DNA from: Bacteroidia bacterium
GTDB taxonomy: Bacteria; Bacteroidota; Bacteroidia; NS11-12g; UBA955
Assembly (NCBI GenBank): GCA_020848595.1
Contig: JADLHV010000199.1
Coordinates: 1-5,562, forward strand
Reading direction: 5' to 3'
Length of the DNA stretch: 5,562 bases
Shown here: one piece after another, positions 1 to 5,562 of the stretch
How positions within the stretch are numbered: position 1 is the stretch's first letter
Layout: every line of letters starts with the position of its first letter
Notes under the pieces: model-generated
The model's database searches: none
Seen by the model: the letters and a program-made list of their open reading frames with translations, nothing else
What the model was told of the DNA's origin: nothing
Made by a program: the position numbers and the translations under genes

Positions 1-490
1 TGCCAATACGCTCTCTAAATTCTGCAATTTTTAGATATGGAGGTCTAAAATCATAGCCCCATTGCGAAATACAATGTGCTTCATCTATGGCAATAAAACT
101 GAATTTCATATTCACCGCATAACTAATGAAATTCTTACTTAGTAAACGTTCTGGAGAGACATAAAGAAATTTGTATTTTCCGTTCACACAATTTTCCATT
201 TCAAACTCTAGTTCTTTCCTACTCATCCCTCCAAAAAGAGCAAGTGCTTTAATATCTTTGCTTTTAAGATTTTCAACTTGGTCTTTCATTAAGGCAACTA
301 AGGGTGTTACAACAAGACATAAACCATTTAACATAAGCGCAGGAACCTGAAAGCAAATAGATTTGCCACCACCAGTTGGAAGTAAGGCAATAGTGTCTTT
401 TTGGTCTAGAATGTTTAAGACAATATCTTTTTGTAAAGGACGAAAATTATCGTAGCCAAAGTACTGTTTTAATATATCTTCTGGGCGCAT
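1..490 (-). CDS. recQ: ATP-dependent DNA helicase RecQ, N-terminal part (cut by window edge)
   Basis: RecQ is a superfamily 2 helicase that unwinds DNA 3' to 5' using ATP in recombination and replication-fork repair, in the cytoplasm. The 163 visible codons show the family motifs in order: motif 0 at residues 10-20 (YFGYDNFRPLQ), Walker A at 39-44 (TGGGKS), motif Ia near 62-71 (TPLVALMKDQ), the SPERL segment at 112-116, the DEAH box at 136-139, and directly after it the RecQ-specific aromatic-rich loop (CISQWGYDFRP, 140-150). This loop separates RecQ from other DEAH helicases. The second RecA-like domain, zinc-binding/winged-helix region and any HRDC domain lie beyond the left edge, so total length is unknown. 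ATG at 490 is the first ATG after an in-frame stop at 590-592, and motif 0 begins nine residues in, as expected; no Shine-Dalgarno is visible, which is common in Bacteroidota. All catalytic residues in view are intact. Bacteroidota often carry more than one RecQ, and which paralogue this is cannot be told. Confidence 0.96.
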   Translation of the reverse strand, partial: MRPEDILKQYFGYDNFRPLQKDIVLNILDQKDTIALLPTGGGKSICFQVPALMLNGLCLVVTPLVALMKDQVENLKSKDIKALALFGGMSRKELEFEMENCVNGKYKFLYVSPERLLSKNFISYAVNMKFSFIAIDEAHCISQWGYDFRPPYLKIAEFRERIG

Positions 491-688
491 CAAACCAAAG
501 GCAAAATAAAGAAAGGAGTTTGAAACTTTTACTAAATTAACAGACAAGTTTCCACCATTTAAATCCCATTTTGAGGAAAGATTTAAATCTCAACCATGTA
601 TTTCGTTGTTTCATTTAAAACAATGAACCTAAAAGTTGAATTTTCTTAAGCCATTTATTAGTAGAAATTATTAGATAATAGCCATTGT
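491..688. other. Intergenic gap between the giant-protein gene and recQ
   Basis: Both flanking genes are on the minus strand, so this gap holds the 3' end of the giant gene's transcript and the leader of recQ. I find no perfect TAnnTTTG promoter for recQ on the minus strand; the nearest, TATTTTG about 15 nt before the recQ ATG, is one base short and too close to the start. No GC-rich hairpin followed by a T run marks a terminator. What is present is a set of small AT-rich dyads: ATTTAAATC twice (557-565 and 581-589), and TTGTTT/AAACAA around a 6-nt loop (606-623). recQ could be read through from upstream or have its own unrecognised promoter. Confidence 0.5.
557..590. repeat. Two 9-bp direct repeats that also form an inverted repeat
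   Basis: ATTTAAATC occurs at 557-565 and again at 581-589, 24 bp apart start to start. Because the core ATTTAAAT is its own complement, the pair also forms TTTAAATC (558-565) against GATTTAAA (580-587) with a 14-nt loop, and the second copy sits in a perfect 12-bp palindrome, AGATTTAAATCT (579-590). A third partial copy, ATTTAAA, is at 613-619. The site lies about 70-100 nt upstream of the recQ start. It could be an operator, but in DNA this AT-rich such short dyads also arise by chance. Confidence 0.3.
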
Positions 689-700
689 CTAATTGACAAT
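684..700 (-). other. Small stem-loop across the stop codon of the giant gene
   Basis: ATTGTC (684-689) pairs with GACAAT (695-700) across a 5-nt loop that contains part of the TAG stop (689-691, minus strand). The stem is only six A/T-rich pairs and no T run follows on the minus strand, so it does not qualify as an intrinsic terminator. It might slow 3'-end decay or be coincidence. Confidence 0.2.
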
Positions 701-3700
701 TAATTTACCAATAATCTTTTCTTCAGAAGTTTTAACAATATAAATACCAGCACTTAAATGTCGTAAATCAAAATAGCCTATCGTTTCGATATTTAAAGTT
801 TCTATTTCCTGACCTAATGTATTATAAATACTAATTGTAACAGGTTCTTTTGATTCAAATGTAACCCAATTGTTAGCTGGATTTGGATACATAAGTACAG
901 AGTTCGAAAGTTCTAAACTGTTTATAGACGTTGAGTCGCAAGGATTTATAAATATAAATTGATTGTTTTCTTTGTAATCTGAATTCGGAAATACATCTCT
1001 ACAATTAATATACGAATTATTGACTCTTTTTTTGTAGTATAAATATAGCTTAGGCAAATATGTTCCTTGATTTTTATAGGAATAATTTATAGGATTATTG
1101 TTTGAATTAATATCAAAAGATTGAAATTTAAAATTGCCATCATCAAAATCCCATATCCATGTACAAGAATCACTGGTTTTATAGTAGCTTTCATTATAGA
1201 ATTGGATACTTTCGTTTCTACAATAATGTCTAGGTTGTAGAGTATCAAAAAACGGAATTGGACCAGGAAAACTTACATACATAGAATCCATTGAGTTACA
1301 TCCAAGCTCATTTTGCACAGTAAGTTTAATCATATAGTTGCCATTTCGAGCATAGGTATGTTCAATTTCATTTGGAAAAGTATTGAATATCTCAGTGGTA
1401 TTATTTAAAGACTTATCATTCCAGTTTATTGTCCAACGATTGAATTTAGTACTTGGCTGACCTGTTATTTGACTAATAGGATCTTGAAGATAACTTGAGT
1501 CACTTAAACTAATGATAGAATTACAATTGATATTTTCGTGTGATAATTTAATTTTTGCACGACTTGCAATCACGTGAATATTTTGAACAAATGTATCTCT
1601 GCATCCCATACTATCTGAAGATGCCGTTCTGATAACATAGGTTTTTCCCGTATCTAAATTGTAGTATAAATCAAAATTATTTCCACCTATTTTTAGGACA
1701 TTATTGGGTAAATTCTCTAATCCAGTTATACTATATGGATAACCACCAAAAATAGATTGAGGGTGAGTTCCATCATCGTCTTTATTAAGGTCATGTATAG
1801 TATACCCTTCTCTGTTTGCATTTCCAGCTTCAGCGATTCTATTTCTCCAGTAATCGTAGCAATCGAGCAGACTTGAATTTGGATTTGGGCATCCTGTTGT
1901 ATAAATTTCAGGGTATTGATTGTAGTAGTGTAATTGCGGTTTAGTATATAAAGTTTGACCAGGGCAAATAATTGTATCTTGATAATTCATTTCTACAAAG
2001 AATCCAACTATGGCTTTCTGAAAGCTATTGATAGTACAATATTTTGGATTTGGACTTTTAACAGCGAATTCAACTAAATAAAATCCATTAAATTCAGGTT
2101 TAATTTCATAGGCCTCGTATAATTGATTATTTCGGCCAAAATGAGATTCATGAGGCGTAAAACTAGAATCTCTTTTATGTAGTGATAATTTAGAGTCGGC
2201 AATTTTTGTAAATCGAATTAGATGACCAAAACCACTAGTGTCTACAAGTCCGCGCGAACCTGTATAATTCTTGCCAATACTACCTACACCATTCCAAATG
2301 AGTTGAGTAAGTTCATTTGAATTAAAGTCATTTAAATTGAGAGAATAACTATTTAATTGCGACTTAAATGCATCATAAACTTCGCTTATATCGGCTTCTA
2401 CATGCCATTGAAAAATTTTAGCAATTGGAATAGTTTGACTTGTAATAGTTGTATCATTTTCAAATATTCGTTTTCTTTCAATCACTAAATAATCCATTAA
2501 AAAATTAGAATCTTTATGAATTTCTTTAAATCTGTCATAAGTTTCTTTAATTTCATATTTATAGAATTGATTATGAAATTTACCAGCATTTAAATTTGTA
2601 ATGGAGTAGGATGTACTTCCAAGGTCTTGAATATTCGTTTTATTATTAATTTTTGGACGCAGCACAATTGGGTCGAGTTTACAAAAATTAGTAGCATCAT
2701 CAATGATTCTTCCACTTAGAATTTCGAATGAAGCATCAATAATGGGGAAACGAGCGAAATCTCTATAGATAACAGTGTCTTGGCATTCTTGGGGATAAAT
2801 TCCATTAGAATGCAAACCATTTCCAATAATTAAACCAACATCAATTGTACCATCAGAGCTTATAATTTCAGATGAACCATATTGAACAGAAAAATGAGTA
2901 CCAGGAGCTTTAGAGCCAGTGAACGCGAGATATGGCGGATTAACAGGAGGTAAATCACCCATTGAAATTTGTCCAGTACTTAAGTTTTTACCCACTGCCA
3001 ATGTCCAATTATTTGAATCAGCTTGATAATTGGTATTGATTTCCACCCAAGTTGTATTGCAACCCGGCTTAGTTTCATCTAGTATAAAAGTGATACCGTA
3101 ATTAGATTGATCGCTACCAAAACATTGCAATCCACTCTTCCTAAGATTTTGAGCTGAAGGAGGAGCTAAGGCTAATTTTACTGAAGATTCTGAAGCACAA
3201 GCTAAAGGGTGCTTAATGTCTTTAACATACAATTTAGCTTCGAAACAATGAACATCATTTCCCAAATAGAACCTTTGTCTATGCAGTGCAGGATTGATGC
3301 TATCAAAAGGAGAAATAGAGGTATTGGCGATGTTTTTCCATACCTTTTTATTTAAAGATAAGTTCTTAGAAATAGTATCTTGACTAAGTTCAACAAAATA
3401 GTGGTAGTATACAGTATCTAATGCCGATTGGAGAATTAAACTCTGTCCAGCTAAAAGTTTTATTTTATTATTACCAGTAATTAACTGAGTTGGATTGCCA
3501 TTATTTGGGTCTAAGTAAATACTATTGTTACTCTTAATATATAGATAACAAGTTTGATTAAAATCTTCTCTAGTAGGTCCAACCAATGCAAAATTAGATA
3601 AGACATTTTTAGTTATATTTATAAAAATACTTGAATCTTTCGTTTGAATGCCCATCGGATTATTGGCATAAAAAAGCACTGAGTCACGCACAATAGATAA

Positions 3701-5344
3701 GCTATCATCGGCACAAACTTTGCGTGTATTTATAAAACCAGAATCTGCATTAAAATAAGCCATTGTTTGAGCTTTTGTAGAAAATTCAGTTGTATAAATA
3801 TCTTGCCAATCTTTATATAAATGAGTTGGCAGCATGTCTTTACTATAGCGGCAATTCTTAGTGATATTTTTATAGTTTTTAGAATCAGTAGTGCAACGTT
3901 CACAATAGTCATCGCCGAAATCCCAAACCCTTATAGTATGATTGTCAGAGCGCACTTGATTTTTTGGTTTAAGGGTAGATTGAGATCCAAAATTAAATAC
4001 ATGGACTAAAGGGGCATTAAAACCTTTATTTTGAATTAATACACTATCGTCATCTATAAAATCATCATCATTATGGTAAAACTGGCTAAAATTAGAGAAG
4101 TGCACCGAGTCTTTAACAATACATTGGTATTTGCCTTTACTGCTCATGTCATTTGGAATACCATTTTCTATAATAGATAGAGGTCCAACAACTAGAATAG
4201 TATCGGTTATTGTTCTGCTACAACCTGGAATAGGATGAGAGAAAGAGAATTTAACTAAATGAGGGCCAAGTTTAGAGAATTTATGAGCAGCAGACCAGCT
4301 TCTTTGAATATTAGAAGGGATAGTGGGGACTTCAAAAATATACAAAGGATTAGTGCCCATAGAGATTTCACCCTCATTGAGTTTAAATTCAATTTCCGAG
4401 TTAGAAATACAAACAGAATCAAAATTAGCTAATAATTTTAGTTGAGTAAATAAAACTGCTGCTGCGTTTTTATACAAGAAAGATTCTGTACAACCAAAAT
4501 GATCTGTAACTGTCAATTGGATATCAAAGTATCCGTTATTAGGTCCAGGCGTTTTATATTTATGTTGCACTTGCACGCCCCATTTACTTAATTGATTCTT
4601 ATCGCCAATAGTTTTAGATCCATCGCCCCAATCCCATTCGAAAGATTGAATACTATCACTTAGAATAGCAGAAGTATTGGTTACAGTTAGAAGCAAACTA
4701 TCACATGCAACAGGAATTGGTGAAGTAAAATTAGGCGACAATCTAGGTCTAATTTGTGCAATAAAGTTTAAACGTTTACTACTGCTACAACCATTGCAAG
4801 AAACAGCTGTAACTGTTACACCGTAAATCCCACCAGAAGGGTCTAGAAAATGATGACAGAAATTAATTTTGCCGTTGCCATAGAAAGTATATATAGAGCC
4901 ATCATCAAATAAATAAGTGCGTTTACAAATAGAGTCATTAGCAACAGTCGAACTATCATTAAAACAGTAGTTATTATCTTTAAAACACTGAATATAATTA
5001 GAAATAGAAGAGGATTTAATAACAGGAGGCTCAGAGATTTTGAAAGTTATTTGCGCATTACACGAACTACCATCAATAAGTTTGAGGCTTAAATTAATGG
5101 TTTTAATGCCTGGACTAGCAAATGTAAATATAGGATTACATTGAAATAGATTAGAACCTTCTCCATTAAAATCCCAATTAAATTGAGAGGAACCAATAGT
5201 ATTACAAGAAAAGCTAATCGGATTGCCAACACAAAGAGAGCCTTCATAAGTAATAGAACATTGAGCATTAAGCGCAGCTGAACTGAATATAAAAAGACTA
5301 AGAAAAGTGGAAAAAAGAGTGGTTTTGTAAAATTTTAATTTCAT
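689..5344 (-). CDS. Giant secreted multi-module PKD/Ig-like protein with T9SS type A sorting domain
   Basis: This 1551-residue protein should cross the inner membrane by Sec and the outer membrane by the type IX secretion system, then be anchored on the surface or released. Seen in order: signal peptide 1-27; PKD-like modules near 30-103, 105-196, 204-298 (WDWGDGS at 237-243, HKYKTPG at 261-267), 305-387 and 400-530 (VWDFGDD at 473-479); a long central part, about 540-1260, without PKD hallmarks; two more modules near 1262-1358 (INWND, then HTYARNGNYMIKLTV) and 1362-1467 (WIWDFDDGN, then YSYKNQGTY); and the sorting domain 1480-1551. Many modules open with a cysteine and close with a Gly-Cys or Cys turn. 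A perfect DxNxDxDG loop at 1185-1192 suggests calcium binding. No enzyme active site is recognisable. PKD modules usually give stalk, adhesion or carbohydrate-binding roles; adhesin or extracellular matrix protein is my inference. The ATG at 5344 is directly followed by the signal peptide, which supports it; there is no Shine-Dalgarno. The gene appears monocistronic or first in an operon with recQ 198 nt downstream. No frameshift or internal stop occurs. Confidence 0.93.
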   Translation of the reverse strand: MKLKFYKTTLFSTFLSLFIFSSAALNAQCSITYEGSLCVGNPISFSCNTIGSSQFNWDFNGEGSNLFQCNPIFTFASPGIKTINLSLKLIDGSSCNAQITFKISEPPVIKSSSISNYIQCFKDNNYCFNDSSTVANDSICKRTYLFDDGSIYTFYGNGKINFCHHFLDPSGGIYGVTVTAVSCNGCSSSKRLNFIAQIRPRLSPNFTSPIPVACDSLLLTVTNTSAILSDSIQSFEWDWGDGSKTIGDKNQLSKWGVQVQHKYKTPGPNNGYFDIQLTVTDHFGCTESFLYKNAAAVLFTQLKLLANFDSVCISNSEIEFKLNEGEISMGTNPLYIFEVPTIPSNIQRSWSAAHKFSKLGPHLVKFSFSHPIPGCSRTITDTILVVGPLSIIENGIPNDMSSKGKYQCIVKDSVHFSNFSQFYHNDDDFIDDDSVLIQNKGFNAPLVHVFNFGSQSTLKPKNQVRSDNHTIRVWDFGDDYCERCTTDSKNYKNITKNCRYSKDMLPTHLYKDWQDIYTTEFSTKAQTMAYFNADSGFINTRKVCADDSLSIVRDSVLFYANNPMGIQTKDSSIFINITKNVLSNFALVGPTREDFNQTCYLYIKSNNSIYLDPNNGNPTQLITGNNKIKLLAGQSLILQSALDTVYYHYFVELSQDTISKNLSLNKKVWKNIANTSISPFDSINPALHRQRFYLGNDVHCFEAKLYVKDIKHPLACASESSVKLALAPPSAQNLRKSGLQCFGSDQSNYGITFILDETKPGCNTTWVEINTNYQADSNNWTLAVGKNLSTGQISMGDLPPVNPPYLAFTGSKAPGTHFSVQYGSSEIISSDGTIDVGLIIGNGLHSNGIYPQECQDTVIYRDFARFPIIDASFEILSGRIIDDATNFCKLDPIVLRPKINNKTNIQDLGSTSYSITNLNAGKFHNQFYKYEIKETYDRFKEIHKDSNFLMDYLVIERKRIFENDTTITSQTIPIAKIFQWHVEADISEVYDAFKSQLNSYSLNLNDFNSNELTQLIWNGVGSIGKNYTGSRGLVDTSGFGHLIRFTKIADSKLSLHKRDSSFTPHESHFGRNNQLYEAYEIKPEFNGFYLVEFAVKSPNPKYCTINSFQKAIVGFFVEMNYQDTIICPGQTLYTKPQLHYYNQYPEIYTTGCPNPNSSLLDCYDYWRNRIAEAGNANREGYTIHDLNKDDDGTHPQSIFGGYPYSITGLENLPNNVLKIGGNNFDLYYNLDTGKTYVIRTASSDSMGCRDTFVQNIHVIASRAKIKLSHENINCNSIISLSDSSYLQDPISQITGQPSTKFNRWTINWNDKSLNNTTEIFNTFPNEIEHTYARNGNYMIKLTVQNELGCNSMDSMYVSFPGPIPFFDTLQPRHYCRNESIQFYNESYYKTSDSCTWIWDFDDGNFKFQSFDINSNNNPINYSYKNQGTYLPKLYLYYKKRVNNSYINCRDVFPNSDYKENNQFIFINPCDSTSINSLELSNSVLMYPNPANNWVTFESKEPVTISIYNTLGQEIETLNIETIGYFDLRHLSAGIYIVKTSEEKIIGKLIVN
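692..907 (-). other. T9SS type A C-terminal sorting domain (coding segment)
   Basis: Residues 1480-1551 match the Por secretion system C-terminal sorting domain family (TIGR04183 type). The opening MYPNPANNWVTFES carries the YPNP signature. It continues with VTISIYNTLGQEI, the FDLRHLSAGIYIVK strand-turn-strand, and the very C-terminal KLIVN. In studied Bacteroidota this beta-sandwich is recognised by the T9SS translocon and removed by the sortase-like PorU, with the mature protein then attached to A-LPS or released. No T9SS component is encoded in this window, so the machinery must be elsewhere in the genome. Confidence 0.93.
1769..1792 (-). other. Putative calcium-binding loop DxNxDxDG
   Basis: Residues 1185-1192 read DLNKDDDG, an exact fit to the DxNxDxDG loop found in dockerin, thrombospondin type 3 and EF-hand-like calcium sites. 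It is a single copy inside a region without an assigned fold, where those families normally show tandem copies, so the calcium role is inferred from the motif alone. Confidence 0.4.
5264..5344 (-). other. Sec signal peptide (coding segment)
   Basis: Residues 1-27 have a lysine-bearing start (MKLKFYK), a hydrophobic core (LFSTFLSLFIFSSAAL) and an Ala-X-Ala-like cleavage site, LNA followed by QCS, so cleavage is expected after Ala27. The nearby Cys29 has Gln before it and no proper lipobox, so signal peptidase I is more likely than lipoprotein processing. A signal peptide is required for T9SS cargo and agrees with the sorting domain at the other end. Confidence 0.92.
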
Positions 5345-5387
5345 AGTAAAACTTGATTTTCTTAAGTAAAGTAACCATAAGAAGACA

Positions 5388-5420
5388 CAAATGTAAAATG
5401 AAAGGTTGTATATTAAACCA
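5388..5420 (-). promoter_or_regulatory. Probable Bacteroidota-type promoter of the giant gene
   Basis: On the minus strand TACATTTG (5395-5388) is a perfect match to the Bacteroidota -7 element TAnnTTTG. Nineteen bases upstream is TGGTTT (5420-5415), a weak match to the -33 TTG/TTTG element at a normal spacing. Transcription would begin near 5381, giving an AT-rich leader of about 37 nt with no Shine-Dalgarno sequence. The position just upstream of the start codon supports the call; the weak -33 box is the main doubt. Confidence 0.6.
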
Positions 5421-5429
5421 GATAATTTA

Positions 5430-5465
5430 TGAACAAAAAAGAAATGTGTTCAGTAAATGCACATT
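5430..5465. repeat. Two overlapping inverted repeats upstream of the promoter
   Basis: TGAACA (5430-5435) and TGTTCA (5447-5452) form a dyad with an 11-bp spacer. AATGTG (5443-5448) and CACATT (5460-5465) form a second dyad, also with an 11-bp spacer, overlapping the first. Both lie roughly 50-85 bp upstream of the proposed transcription start, where an activator could bind. Six-bp arms are short, so chance is not excluded. Confidence 0.3.
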
Positions 5466-5485
5466 AAGAGTATCGAAATATAGGG

Positions 5486-5514
5486 CTAGAATAATGGCTT
5501 TACTAAGCCTCTAG
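5486..5514. other. Bulged stem-loop, possible end of an upstream transcript
   Basis: GGCTT (5496-5500) and AAGCC (5505-5509) pair around a 4-nt loop. The outer arms CTAGA (5486-5490) and TCTAG (5510-5514) extend the stem to ten pairs, with a 5-nt bulge on one side. This is the most GC-rich hairpin in the intergenic DNA. No clean T run follows on either strand (ATTATT follows the inner stem on the minus strand), so it is at best a weak terminator for a gene entering from the right. Confidence 0.3.
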
Positions 5515-5562
5515 ACTTGTTAATTTAAGAATTTCAATATTATTTCTATTTAACGATACCAA
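5503..5562 (-). CDS. Possible C-terminal tail of an upstream gene (partial)
   Basis: From the right edge one minus-strand frame stays open for 19 codons and ends in TAG at 5503-5505; it reads LVSLNRNNIEILKLTSLEA. The other two minus-strand frames stop within five codons of the edge, and no plus-strand ORF leaves the window here. A stem-loop covers the stop codon, as might be expected at a gene's end. Nineteen open codons are not statistically strong in this AT-rich DNA, and the peptide is too short to assign a family. Confidence 0.3.
   Translation of the reverse strand: MVSLNRNNIEILKLTSLEA

Noticed and set aside
491..589. Longer N-terminus for RecQ using upstream codons or the TTG at 491-493
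   Set aside because: The frame is open back to 589 but contains no ATG, and the ATG at 490 already places motif 0 at the usual distance from the N-terminus.
606..700. Intrinsic terminator for the giant gene
   Set aside because: The hairpins at 606-623 and 684-700 are short and A/T-rich, and neither is followed by a T run on the minus strand.
3730..3912. 60-codon minus-strand ORF in another frame of the giant gene
   Set aside because: It overlaps the main gene in an alternative frame, has low-complexity Ile/Leu-rich content, and shows no recognisable motif. AT-rich DNA yields such shadows by chance.
3821..4009. 62-codon plus-strand ORF opposite the giant gene
   Set aside because: It lies wholly antisense to the well-supported secreted-protein gene, inside the WDFGDD module. 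Its hydrophobic look is what antisense reading of this region gives; no family similarity or start signal is visible.
5255..5344. Lipoprotein signal with Cys29 as lipidation site
   Set aside because: The residues before the cysteine are Asn-Ala-Gln, which is not a lipobox, and Ala27 gives a good signal peptidase I site. The C-terminal T9SS domain already explains surface attachment.
1..5344. A defence or phage-resistance locus built on the RecQ-like helicase
   Set aside because: The visible RecQ part looks like an ordinary housekeeping enzyme with canonical motifs. Its only visible neighbour is a secreted structural protein, with no nuclease, methylase, toxin or mobile-element sign nearby.

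Overview
The window is AT-rich (roughly one third G+C by eye) and reads as a piece of a Bacteroidota chromosome, standard genetic code. The evidence is a very large secreted protein ending in a type A C-terminal sorting domain of the type IX secretion system (T9SS, found only in Bacteroidota and close relatives), a matching TAnnTTTG promoter element, and starts without Shine-Dalgarno sequences. The genus cannot be fixed; a flavobacterial or chitinophagal/saprospirial lineage would fit.

Layout: both clear genes are on the minus strand. At the left edge (1-490) lie the first 163 codons of a RecQ-family DNA helicase, cut off by the window. A 198-nt gap (491-688) holds small AT-rich dyads but no convincing terminator. 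Positions 689-5344 are one uninterrupted gene for a 1551-residue exported protein: signal peptide, a chain of PKD/Ig-like modules each bracketed by cysteines, a long central part with no recognisable hallmark, two more PKD modules and the T9SS sorting domain. The last 218 nt (5345-5562) hold its probable promoter, two overlapping dyads, and possibly the last 19 codons of another minus-strand gene.

The two genes show no functional link: RecQ is a cytoplasmic DNA-repair helicase and the large protein is a surface or extracellular structural/adhesive protein. I see no mobile element, CRISPR array, RNA gene or defence locus. The open questions are the unassigned central region of the giant protein, its cysteine-clustered fifth module, and one perfect DxNxDxDG calcium-loop match. 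I do not see a new multi-gene system here.
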